DNA of 64,000 nt from CAYPIE01 sp964410665 (GTDB taxonomy: Bacteria; Planctomycetota; Planctomycetia; Gemmatales; Gemmataceae), in NCBI GenBank assembly GCA_964410665.1, contig CAYPIE010000008.1, forward strand, positions 1 to 64,000. Reading direction: 5' to 3'. This document shows positions 54,956 to 63,428 of the stretch, piece after piece. The notes under the pieces are model-generated. The model was not told the DNA's origin and made no database searches. It worked only from the letters and a program-made list of their open reading frames with translations. Within the stretch, counting starts at the first letter, position 1, and each line of letters starts with the position of its first letter. The position numbers were made by a program, and so were the translations under genes.

Positions 54956-55891
54956 ATGAGAAATCTTGACGTTCTCGCTTCTTGGCTACCCCGAACGAGG
55001 ATTACCAGGATAGGCATTCTGTTGGGATGGTTACCTCTCCTGACAACCAACCCAACATTCGCCCAAGTGCCAACCACTGAGCATCCCCAGCGATTGGCCT
55101 ATGACACCATTGACTATCCGGGTGGGACGTTTGCGTATTTCGAGGGCTGGGGGGTTCGCTTGCTTTCCAGCGATGCCGGCACCATCGCCTACGAGACCGT
55201 ACCACCCCAGAGCGGAGGCGAGATGACCATTCGGGTGATGATCGGCTCGATTCCGCTCAATGATCAGCAGCAAGCACAGTTCATCGCCCGGGACCAGCAG
55301 CTGCTTCGGCAGACTGGCGCGAGACTTCAATGCATTGAACAAACAGACAACAAGACACCCCGAGGCTATCAAGCAAGCTGGCGTACACACCAGGGCCTCG
55401 TCATGGGCCAACCAACCATGTTTCGTCAGGTCTATCTTCGGGACCAACATGGCTTCATGGGGATCCATGCGACCGCCACCCCAGCAGGATATGTCAAGTA
55501 TCCGCAAGCACTCGACATCTTGGTCAAGCAGACCGTATTCCGGCCATCCACCCTGAAAGCAGGTCTGGCAGGATTGTGGACCTTCGAGACCAGTAACGCC
55601 GCTCCGGGAGCACACGGCTCCCGTGACATCGTAACTGCCTTCTCGGGCCGGAAGCTCACGATTTATCCCAACGGGTTGTATGTCGACCGCCAGCGTTCCG
55701 GGGTCATCGCCCCGAACCTGCCTACCGACATCAGCCCAGTGCAGCAGAAGGCGGCCTTCGGTTGGGTCAGCACGGATCAGCAGACGGTCACGTTCCACGA
55801 GGCCAGCGGTAAAAAATGGTCGGCGACCTACCAACCCCGCGGGGACAATGCCCTGCTGCGTAGCGGCCGCATCGTCTTTATCAAGAAGTAG
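54956..55891 (+). CDS. Secreted protein of unknown function
   Basis: 311 residues with a long export signal (GILLGWLPLLTTNPTFAQ). The mature part has two regions: residues about 45-205, with beta strands such as DTIDYPGGTFAYFEGW and RVMIGSIPLNDQQQ, and residues about 210-311, a lipocalin-like C-terminal beta region beginning LAGLWTFETSN and ending in YQPRGDNALLRSGRIVFI. I recognise no family. AGAGGG lies 7 nt upstream of the ATG. It is convergent with the peptidoglycan-related gene. Confidence 0.65.
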   Translation: MRNLDVLASWLPRTRITRIGILLGWLPLLTTNPTFAQVPTTEHPQRLAYDTIDYPGGTFAYFEGWGVRLLSSDAGTIAYETVPPQSGGEMTIRVMIGSIPLNDQQQAQFIARDQQLLRQTGARLQCIEQTDNKTPRGYQASWRTHQGLVMGQPTMFRQVYLRDQHGFMGIHATATPAGYVKYPQALDILVKQTVFRPSTLKAGLAGLWTFETSNAAPGAHGSRDIVTAFSGRKLTIYPNGLYVDRQRSGVIAPNLPTDISPVQQKAAFGWVSTDQQTVTFHEASGKKWSATYQPRGDNALLRSGRIVFIKK

Positions 55892-55984
55892 GGCACTATG
55901 TGTCCCGGGTTTGTCATGGATCATGCCGTCGTGACTCGACAGTCCGATGAGCTAAGTGCGGTTTGGAGCCTGTCCTGCTGGGAT

Positions 55985-56977
55985 CTAGGCCTGGATGATC
56001 AGCGTCCCGATCTTTTTGCCGGTGTTGTTGCTCAGCGTGTGCCAGTCGGCGATGTTGGGAAATGCATCAAGAAACAGCTGGATAAAGCGTGACCAGTCGT
56101 CGGGATGTAAGGTGAGACACCCGTCCGAACCCCGGCTTGAGGAAAAGCCGTTATGCACATTGATGCCGACCGAGGTGGCTTTGCCCGGGTTGTCGCTGTC
56201 CACGGGAACTGATTGACGGGCATTGACCAACAGCCCGGCACGGATGTTCTGAGTTCGCACGACCAGATCCGCGGCGGTTCGCTTGGCCGCACCACCGCCC
56301 TTGTGAAAGCCGAGGTGCAACGGATAGCTTCCGTCAAGGACACGGCCCTTGACGGTCATGTCATCGGGATAGATCGAGCCGCGAAAGGTCCCTGTGAGGC
56401 CTCCGGACAGGCAAAAGCTCGACTCATACATCCCTTCGGCAGTCGCTTTCGTTGCTGTCCGGAAGTTGGTGTTGGTGGGAATTGTGCCCCCGTGACAGAC
56501 CGTCAAGGTGATCGGCGCTACCGCCACCGGAGGTCGACCAGAGACCTGCACGAGTTTTTTCCAGGTCTTACCCAAGACATCAATGCGTTGATCCGGCGTC
56601 CGCAGACCCACCTGCTGGCGCTGGAAGTGGGTGATTGCCGTCACGGTACTGGACAGACTACCCAGCCGGGCGATCTTGCCATCGATCCCGTTGGGGTCGA
56701 ATAAGGGGTTTTTCAGGTTTCTGGCGGCCAGGGCAAGGAGTTCTTGAATGGTCCAGACATCATTAAAGATGTTCCGGGCGCCGCTCTCATAACTGCCGAC
56801 CGATGCCGAGATAAACTTTTGCATACGCTGGCTCTCACCCTGCGACGACCGAGGACCGCTACCCATTACCCAGAGTACAAAACCGCGGCCGGAGATGACG
56901 GGCCCACTCACCTTCAGCCGCAGCGGATCACCAGGGTTATGGACTTTGCGAGCCCAGATCGGACAGGATGGAAGCAA
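55985..56977 (-). CDS. Peptidoglycan-binding/L,D-transpeptidase-like protein
   Basis: Up to 330 residues. The start is uncertain: the frame opens with TTG at 56977, and ATGs at 56866 and 56824 are possible. From ISASVGSYESGARNIFNDV a peptidoglycan-binding-type three-helix domain follows (TIQELLALAARN, then DGKIARLGSLSSTVTAI and THFQRQQVG). The C-terminal half has VGINVHNGFSSSRGSDGCLT, which resembles the HxG...SxGC catalytic motif of L,D-transpeptidases (His, Ser, Cys). If so it cross-links or modifies peptidoglycan. No export signal is visible, which is odd for such a role. Planctomycetes do have thin peptidoglycan. It lies just downstream of the redoxin fusion gene. Confidence 0.55.
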   Translation of the reverse strand: MLPSCPIWARKVHNPGDPLRLKVSGPVISGRGFVLWVMGSGPRSSQGESQRMQKFISASVGSYESGARNIFNDVWTIQELLALAARNLKNPLFDPNGIDGKIARLGSLSSTVTAITHFQRQQVGLRTPDQRIDVLGKTWKKLVQVSGRPPVAVAPITLTVCHGGTIPTNTNFRTATKATAEGMYESSFCLSGGLTGTFRGSIYPDDMTVKGRVLDGSYPLHLGFHKGGGAAKRTAADLVVRTQNIRAGLLVNARQSVPVDSDNPGKATSVGINVHNGFSSSRGSDGCLTLHPDDWSRFIQLFLDAFPNIADWHTLSNNTGKKIGTLIIQA

Positions 56978-56994
56978 CTTTTTTCCGAGGTCGA

Positions 56995-59286
56995 TCAGCG
57001 CCTGAGCCGCTCAAGTTTCGCCAGCTCATCCTGGTCGAGCTTGTCATTGCCGTCACGATCGAGCTGCGTAAAGATGCGTAGAGCGTTCGGGTTGTTGGGC
57101 AGGCGTTCGCGGACCTCTTCGCGCGTGACCCAACCGTCGCCGTTGCCATCGAGGCGGCGGAACAGGCCGCCGGAGCCAAATCTGCCGGCCCCGCGGTCAC
57201 CGCGGATGGCCTGGACCGATTCCCCGGGCTTGACCCCAGGAACGATGTACTCCACATACCCGAGGTGCATTTCATCGAAGGTTTGCGGGCCCCAGCGGAC
57301 CCGACGATTCGGATCCGGGTTGGCAGGGTTGTCCGTACTGTTGTCGTACCAGGCGGTGAAACGGAGGGTGTCCCCAGCCTGGAGGCGGAGCGGTTCGGCC
57401 AGCCGATAGAGCAACTGCCAGTTGAAATCATAGCGTGGGATGTCGAGCAGGGTCTGGGCTCCCTTCTCGGTCAGCACCTCGTAACGTGCGGCTGTGCCCC
57501 GCAGGTGCATGTGCGGCAAAAAGCCGAGCACCTGGACATCATAAGGCAATCGCAGGCTGGCCATCTCCGGGTGGCGGTCGGCCCCGGGTGGAATGCTGAT
57601 GCGAGAATTGGCGATGCCGGTCACCTTGACCTCGTGACGCGGCGGCTTCTTGGCGAAAACCAGCCCGATACGGGTGCGGTCCTGGGTGGGGGTGCCGTTG
57701 GGGGTGTAGTGCATCTGGAAGCGTAGCCGCGCGCCCTTCGGTAGGCGTTTCGCATAGCCTTCCGGGTAGATCAGTGTCGAGTTGCCCGGGACGTACACCC
57801 CCCAATACCCCGAGCGCTCACTCACCCGCCCGTTCTTGTCGCCTTGGACGAAGACCAGAACGTGGTGCACGACGCTCGGGTTGCCGGGACGGACCTCGAT
57901 GGCCTGAACCCACTTGTCCTCGGGCAGGTCGGTTTCGACCACAATGTTCTTGTACGGCATGGTGCCCGTCGCCTTGACCTTTACCGGTCGGTCAAAGCCG
58001 AACACCGCGTCGGGCTTGCCGATCAGCCAGCCATCGGGGAACTTCCGGGGCAACGGGGCATTTTTGGGGTTCCCTTCCGGGGCGCCTGCCTCGATCCAGG
58101 CAAACAGGTCCTTGCGGTCCACGTCGGCCAGAGAGCGATCGTTGGCCCAGTGCGACACACCGCCGCTCGAGCCCTCTTTCGCCAGAAGTGGAGAGGCAAA
58201 CCAAGGAGGCATAACGCCCCGCTCGACCACGTTGCGAATCATCCCAGCGTAGTCCTTGACCTGGTCGTAACGCTCCAACGCCATTGGAGCGATGCCGCCA
58301 TCGCGGTGACATTCCACACAGTTGGCCTGAATAATCCGCGAGATGCGATTGTGAAAAGTCAGCTTGCTTGCCACCTGCTTCTTCGATCGGTCGGGATAAA
58401 ACAGCTCACAGCCCGGGGAGGAGGTCGCGGCAACAGGAGGTGCCTGATCGGCCAGCACAGCGTCCAGTGCGTTGATCAAGAAACGCTGCCGCGGTGCGTC
58501 GTGGGCATAGGCCAGCCCGTACTGATCATCAACCGCTCCCCGATAGACCAGGGTCTGTGCGGCATCCAGGATAAAGACCTCGGTGGTTGTCTGAGCCCCC
58601 AGGAGCCGTGGGATCTCCATCTTAGCATCCTGGACATACGGACTGTGAAACCCATGCGACTGGATCGACGCTTGAATTGCCTCGAGTTTCTCGGACTCGT
58701 TTGGGTTGACGTAAAGGAAGCCGACATCCCGGTCGCGATAGGCCTTCTCGATCGTAGCCAACGCTGGGGCATAACGCAGACAGAGCGGACAGCCAGTCCC
58801 GGTCAGGGCCACGACCACGGCGCGGTGCTTCGCGGTAAAGTCGCTCAGCCGGTAGCGATTGCTAGTGATGTCGGTAAACGCATGGTCCGGAATCCGGCGG
58901 CCGATGCCATGTTCGCCTGGCTTGAGCAATTTGGGTCCCTGGCGAATCGCGGGCGGTACCTTGGAGGGATTCCCCTGAGCCGTTTCCTTGTTGGACGGAA
59001 CATTCGAGGTAGGAGGGGCAGGATCGTTGAGAGCCCCTGCCGCGATGGCGGCACGGGCCTCCTCCAGCGTGATGGCATCGTCGCCGTTGCGATCCAGCCG
59101 GTTAAACAGTCTTGGCTGGGGCAGTTCGGCGGGCGTGACCTTACCGTCCCGGTTCCGATCGAGTTGACGAAACCGCTTGGTCAGAGGATCGCGGTCCTGG
59201 CCATGACTTAGCTGCCAGAAACCGACCAGCCCGGCAACGGCCAACCCGGCCACCAGCAAAAAACCTGAGGAGGCACCGATCTTCAT
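56995..59286 (-). CDS. EF-hand/redoxin/cytochrome/copper monooxygenase-like fusion
   Basis: 763 residues from ATG 59286 (an N-terminal anchor LLVAGLAVAGLVGFW follows). In order: a pair of EF-hands (D43-DRNRDGKVT, D65-DRNGDDAIT); an AhpC/TSA redoxin (about 130-285) with active CxxC in LTGTGCPLCLRYAP (C166, C169); a cytochrome c-type motif QANCVECHRDGG (C323, C326, H327); a copper type II ascorbate-dependent monooxygenase-like part (about 400-690; VVHHVLVF and FLPHMHLRG with His ligands); and a terminal EF-hand pair (DGNGDGWVT, DRDGNDKLD). Such exported fusions exist in Planctomycetes, but the reaction is unknown. The CxxC here aligns with the UxxC of the gene at 5884. Confidence 0.85.
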   Translation of the reverse strand: MKIGASSGFLLVAGLAVAGLVGFWQLSHGQDRDPLTKRFRQLDRNRDGKVTPAELPQPRLFNRLDRNGDDAITLEEARAAIAAGALNDPAPPTSNVPSNKETAQGNPSKVPPAIRQGPKLLKPGEHGIGRRIPDHAFTDITSNRYRLSDFTAKHRAVVVALTGTGCPLCLRYAPALATIEKAYRDRDVGFLYVNPNESEKLEAIQASIQSHGFHSPYVQDAKMEIPRLLGAQTTTEVFILDAAQTLVYRGAVDDQYGLAYAHDAPRQRFLINALDAVLADQAPPVAATSSPGCELFYPDRSKKQVASKLTFHNRISRIIQANCVECHRDGGIAPMALERYDQVKDYAGMIRNVVERGVMPPWFASPLLAKEGSSGGVSHWANDRSLADVDRKDLFAWIEAGAPEGNPKNAPLPRKFPDGWLIGKPDAVFGFDRPVKVKATGTMPYKNIVVETDLPEDKWVQAIEVRPGNPSVVHHVLVFVQGDKNGRVSERSGYWGVYVPGNSTLIYPEGYAKRLPKGARLRFQMHYTPNGTPTQDRTRIGLVFAKKPPRHEVKVTGIANSRISIPPGADRHPEMASLRLPYDVQVLGFLPHMHLRGTAARYEVLTEKGAQTLLDIPRYDFNWQLLYRLAEPLRLQAGDTLRFTAWYDNSTDNPANPDPNRRVRWGPQTFDEMHLGYVEYIVPGVKPGESVQAIRGDRGAGRFGSGGLFRRLDGNGDGWVTREEVRERLPNNPNALRIFTQLDRDGNDKLDQDELAKLERLRR

Positions 59287-59554
59287 CTTCGTTTGCTCCG
59301 GTTCACAAGGGCGGTTGCTTTTGAACTTAAACACCCGGCAGACGAATCGGTTTTGCCAACAACAGCATGAATCGACACCGGTTTGTCCGAACACGGCCTG
59401 CCCGAGGGATGGACGGACCTCAAGCCTCAGCGGAATCGCAGCTCCAGTTAAGGCTCAACACAAGCAAGCCGTGCTTTGTTACAGACGAGGTCGACGATGA
59501 TCGGGTTCCTACTCATCCCGCTGCTCGGCTATCGCGGCTATTGCCAACACGAGG

Positions 59555-60553
59555 CTATGTTGACAGGATGCCCTCCACCCGGGCGATCAACCAGTATGCT
59601 GCCACCGAGCCGATGGCATAAGCGGGAGCAGCCTTCGACCAACCTGGCCAGGTGACCGGCACACTTCGTAGCCCCCAGGCCAGTAAAAGGACCATGACCA
59701 CAAAGGCCAACTGGCCGATTTCGACACCGACATTAAAGAAGAGTAATGCGATCGGGATGTCATCGGAAGGTAAGCCGACCTCGGTCAGAGCCCCGGCGAA
59801 GCCGAGTCCGTGTAAGAGCCCGAAGACGAATGCCGCGACCCAGGGATGGTGACTGGTGAAGCCCGGGTGGCCCGCCCGAGCCCGCAGGATCTCCGAGCCC
59901 AAGAAGACGATGCTTAGGGCAATCGAAGCTTCGACAGGTCCCGGCGGCACATTCACAATCCCTGTCACGGCCAAACCGAGGGTGATGCTGTGGGCGACGG
60001 TGAAGGCGGTCACGGTTTTGATCAGGGCCCAGGTGCTTGGCACGATTAACAGCAACCCGAGCACGAATAAGAGGTGATCGAGTCCGAACAAAATATGCTC
60101 GATGCCAAGAATGGTGTAGGCCGAAGCGACTTCCAGCCAGGTGGGCGTTGCCTCGACAGTGAATGAAGTCTGAGAGGGATTGAGGCGTAGGGTCTGAGTG
60201 CGGCCACTGACCGATTCGAGCCGCACCAAGACATCGGTGTAGGTGGCGGACAGACCATCGATGGCAATGGTCTCGCCGACCAGTCCACCCGGACAACGGA
60301 TTTTCCAGCGTTCGATATACGCGGCCCCGGAGAAATAGCTGATCCGCTCGCCGATGAGCTGACACCGTTCCGGGAGCTGGACGTAGAGTCCGAGTCGCAA
60401 CGCGCCGCGGGCGGGGACTTTCCAGAGCACATCGAAGGACTCTGGACTCGTTTCGCGTATTTCGAGATAGGCTGGCCGCATCTCATGGGCCTGAGCCATG
60501 GTTGCCGCAAGCAGAGTTGCCGCGACGGCGAGGGTGGGTCGAAACCCGGTCAT
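59555..60553 (-). CDS. HupE/UreJ-family membrane protein
   Basis: 332 residues. A signal peptide (VAATLLAATMAQAHEMRPA) leads into a periplasmic beta domain of ~110 residues, then six or so transmembrane helices: the family motif GIEHILFGLDHLLFVLGLLL, followed by TAFTVAHSITLGLAV and FGLLHGLGFAGALTEVGLP, rich in His as in HupE/UreJ metal-transport proteins. The exact ion is unknown; nickel is known for relatives. Its start overlaps the stop of the parvulin gene (ATGA), so both are translated together. The DUF3604-PPIase-HupE order recurs in many bacteria and points to a shared function. Confidence 0.88.
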   Translation of the reverse strand: MTGFRPTLAVAATLLAATMAQAHEMRPAYLEIRETSPESFDVLWKVPARGALRLGLYVQLPERCQLIGERISYFSGAAYIERWKIRCPGGLVGETIAIDGLSATYTDVLVRLESVSGRTQTLRLNPSQTSFTVEATPTWLEVASAYTILGIEHILFGLDHLLFVLGLLLIVPSTWALIKTVTAFTVAHSITLGLAVTGIVNVPPGPVEASIALSIVFLGSEILRARAGHPGFTSHHPWVAAFVFGLLHGLGFAGALTEVGLPSDDIPIALLFFNVGVEIGQLAFVVMVLLLAWGLRSVPVTWPGWSKAAPAYAIGSVAAYWLIARVEGILST

Positions 60554-61407
60554 GGCGTCTCCTCGCGGGAGCCCGTCAGGTCGTCGGGCCAGTCGATCGT
60601 GACCGTGAATTCTTCGAGGAGTCGTTCATTAAACACCCGACGGTTTTCCAGACGCCGGTCGTGCTCCCATTCACGTTTGACCGCGGAGCGGACCTCCTTG
60701 AGAGTCGGGAGTCGTCCTTCCTGCCGGTCGGTCAACTGGATCAGGTGCAGGCCCAACCCGGAACGGACCGGGCCCTGCCAGTCCCCGAGGGTGAGCTTGT
60801 CCAAAGCACGGGAGAAACCCGTACCAAAGGTGCCGTCCACCTCCCGGCGCGAGGCCTGCTTGAAGGACGCGGGCAGCAGGCTCGGGTCCCCTTGAATGGT
60901 TTCTCCCGCGTCGGCCCGTTTGCGTTGCGCTGCGACATAAGCGGCCGGGTCGCCGCCATGCCGCTCGGGGTTGAAGTAGGCTTGTCGAAAGGTGTAGGCC
61001 GGTGACTCTCGAAACTCCTCCGCATGCTCGACGAGGTACGCGGCCAGATCTTCGTCTGTCGGCTCGGCCATGGACACGACATCGTCCGTGAGGAACTCGA
61101 GTTTTTGCCGAAGACGACGGCGAATGATAGTATCGTCTCGATCCAGGCCCATGGCCACCGCCTTGCGGTAGTAGGCCTCCTCCAAGACGAAGTCATCGAC
61201 TAACCCTTGCAACTCCTTCGACGTGGGGGGGCGCTGCCAGGTCTTGGTAAAAACGTTCGCGAGTTGCTGGATCCGCCCTGGGTTGACGTTGATCTCTTCG
61301 CTGGCCGGCGCGGGCTCATCGGGGGATCCGAGCAGAGAATGCAGGGCAAATAGCCCTGCACCGATGATCATGAAGTGCAACAGTGGCTCACGTAGGAGCT
61401 TCTTCAT
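60550..61407 (-). CDS. Membrane-anchored parvulin-type peptidyl-prolyl isomerase
   Basis: 285 residues. An N-terminal anchor (LLHFMIIGAGLFALHSLLG) is followed by a SurA-like helical part (VFTKTWQRPPTSKELQGLVD) and a PpiC domain (about 145-260) with FGTGFSRALDKLTLGDWQGP and GLGLHLIQLTDRQEG-type segments. It would fold exported proteins, plausibly the HupE-like or DUF3604 partners. AAGGA lies 8 nt upstream. The stop overlaps the next gene's start. It follows DUF3604 after 31 bp, so all are likely one transcript. Confidence 0.86.
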   Translation of the reverse strand: MKKLLREPLLHFMIIGAGLFALHSLLGSPDEPAPASEEINVNPGRIQQLANVFTKTWQRPPTSKELQGLVDDFVLEEAYYRKAVAMGLDRDDTIIRRRLRQKLEFLTDDVVSMAEPTDEDLAAYLVEHAEEFRESPAYTFRQAYFNPERHGGDPAAYVAAQRKRADAGETIQGDPSLLPASFKQASRREVDGTFGTGFSRALDKLTLGDWQGPVRSGLGLHLIQLTDRQEGRLPTLKEVRSAVKREWEHDRRLENRRVFNERLLEEFTVTIDWPDDLTGSREETP

Positions 61408-61438
61408 CAGCGGAGTCCTTCGAACACAATCAGGCGAT

Positions 61439-63343
61439 TCAGTCCTTCGGGGTATACCAGATCGGCGAGGTATACGCCCGCTCCTGGGTCGTCATCTTCG
61501 TGTCTTCGGGCATCTTGATGCCGAAGCGCAACGCCTCGTAGGCGGTCCAACGCGGGGTGGGGATCTCAAGGACCCGGGCGTAGTAGAAGGCCCGCTCTTT
61601 GGGATTAAACTCGGGATCGGTCCAGACCGCGATCAGCTCGGGGTCGCCGATGGTATTGGTCCAGGTGGCCTTGGCGACGTTGACGGTGTTGCCCACAGGC
61701 TTCTTGCAACGGCCGTCCTGGCCGATGGGCCGGCCATCAGAAACGGCGACGTCGTAGACCCGCTCTTTGGCCTTGCCATCGGCACCGACCCAGCCCTTGA
61801 TGATCTGAATGCGGTCCAGGTTGCCACTCAGGGGGTCCTTCATAGCCGCGACCAGAAAGGTCGGCGCTTTACCCTCGGGACGTGGACGCAGGTCACCACC
61901 CATGGGGACCCCCTTGGTATAGCCCACCCGACCCGGCAACCGGCTCTGGGCATCCTCGGGGACGAACTCCCAACCGCCGAAGAAGCGGACCAGCATGCGT
62001 GGGCCGGTAGTCGCGTAGGTTTCTTTCCGCTTCATCGCGTCCCAGATCGCCTCGCGCGTGTTCTCGGAAGCCCACACTGCCGCGTATCCCGAAGAAGCCA
62101 TCTGCCAGCCGTAGATTTTGCCGTTCTCACCGCCGAGTGTGACGTGGCCGGCACGTTCCGGGGAGGGCTCGACGCCGGAGTGTTTGCCGAAGAAGTTGTT
62201 CTCCTCGACCGCAGGCATCGAGGTGTGCGAGTCGGTACTGCCGATCTGGCCGTACTTGTACGGGTTGACGCCGAGCTTGTGCTCGAACTCCAGGCCGCGT
62301 TTCAGACCCGAACGGATGTACTCACCCGGGAGCATCTCCTTGCTCTTGGCCTGGCTCAGATCAAGGTTGCCCAGGTCCCAGGTCTCGTAGTCGGCGAACT
62401 CATCGTCGGGCGACAGGAACGGGTGAGCCTCACCGTCTCCCTTGATCTGGGTACTCTCGTAGAGCGGCTCCCAACGCTGACGATTCGCGGCGTACTCCTT
62501 GGTAATCGGCCCGCCGGACAGGGTTTCGATGTCGAACATCATGCCGTTGGACAGGTTGCCGTTGTGTGGGATCGCTAGCACCCGGCCACCGGTCTTGTCC
62601 TCGTAGGCGGCCAGGGCTTGCCACAGGTCCTCGGGGTCGGGACTATCGGCCAGCGTAAACGGCAGGACCCGACTCGCCCGGTCTGCCCCGTCGCGGAAGA
62701 TCACCACACGGTGCAGGTTGTTGCCCTTGACCAGGGAGGTCCACTCGTAACCGATGAATGCCGTGAACTTACCCGGTTCGTTGTACTTCTCGGCCATCTT
62801 GACGCACTCGTCCCAGACCGGTCGCGACAGTTCAGGGTCATTGGTCGGAAAGGGAGACTTGCCCTGGGAAAACGCGTTGATCAGCTCCAGGGCGGCATCG
62901 ACGGCGGCCTGTCCACCCTGGTTGATCCCCTGGTGCCAACGTCGGGTTTGTTCATCAACAAGAACTCTCGGGTCCCCCTTGCGGAGTAGGTCGAACACAC
63001 CCATGCCGTCGGAGTGGTCGGCTATCACCACGAAGTCCAGCGGCCGGGACAGCCGGGCCCGGTAACCGGTTGAGGAGATGACTTCTTCACCACGGCAGAA
63101 GCGGTAAGCCGGCTCGAGGCCGAGCCGGTTGCCAAAGGTCCCGGCGTCCATCGACAGCCCGGTGTGCAGGTGGGTGTCCCCGAAGTAGACCTTGGTCGGG
63201 AAGGAGCGATTGGCGTAGGGCGAGAAGGTCAGCTTCGGCGCCTTCATCGCCTTCTTTTCCATGTAGGCGTCAGTTTGGGCCCGAACCATGGGGGGTAGGG
63301 ACAAAACGATGGTGATTGCCACAAGGGTAGTTCTTAAGATCAT
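61439..63343 (-). CDS. DUF3604 exported protein
   Basis: 634 residues with a signal peptide (VAITIVLSLPPMVRAQTD). The N-terminal half is PHP-phosphoesterase-like: VYFGDTHLHTGLSMDAG (residues 53-69) and FVVIADHSDGMG give metal-binding His and Asp; DSHTSMPAV near residue 370 may add to the site. The C-terminal half ends with the family pattern WTDPEFNPKERAFYYARVLE and WTAYEALRFGIKMP. DUF3604 function is unproven; a metal-dependent hydrolase is the structural expectation. It is paired with a second copy upstream (63429) and followed by PPIase and HupE-like genes. Confidence 0.9.
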   Translation of the reverse strand: MILRTTLVAITIVLSLPPMVRAQTDAYMEKKAMKAPKLTFSPYANRSFPTKVYFGDTHLHTGLSMDAGTFGNRLGLEPAYRFCRGEEVISSTGYRARLSRPLDFVVIADHSDGMGVFDLLRKGDPRVLVDEQTRRWHQGINQGGQAAVDAALELINAFSQGKSPFPTNDPELSRPVWDECVKMAEKYNEPGKFTAFIGYEWTSLVKGNNLHRVVIFRDGADRASRVLPFTLADSPDPEDLWQALAAYEDKTGGRVLAIPHNGNLSNGMMFDIETLSGGPITKEYAANRQRWEPLYESTQIKGDGEAHPFLSPDDEFADYETWDLGNLDLSQAKSKEMLPGEYIRSGLKRGLEFEHKLGVNPYKYGQIGSTDSHTSMPAVEENNFFGKHSGVEPSPERAGHVTLGGENGKIYGWQMASSGYAAVWASENTREAIWDAMKRKETYATTGPRMLVRFFGGWEFVPEDAQSRLPGRVGYTKGVPMGGDLRPRPEGKAPTFLVAAMKDPLSGNLDRIQIIKGWVGADGKAKERVYDVAVSDGRPIGQDGRCKKPVGNTVNVAKATWTNTIGDPELIAVWTDPEFNPKERAFYYARVLEIPTPRWTAYEALRFGIKMPEDTKMTTQERAYTSPIWYTPKD

Positions 63344-63428
63344 GGAGAGGTTCTCGTTGGAAGAAGATCGACCGGACGTACACGACAGAAATAGCCCAGC
63401 ACGTAGAGCGGGAGGTCTGCTCTTCTGG

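Noticed and set aside
57844..59211. Long plus-strand frame of 455 codons opposite the redoxin fusion
   Set aside because: No domain and no ribosome site; the opposite strand encodes five recognisable domains.
61223..62578. Long plus-strand frame of 451 codons opposite parvulin and DUF3604
   Set aside because: It crosses the junction of two well-supported genes on the other strand and has no recognised feature.
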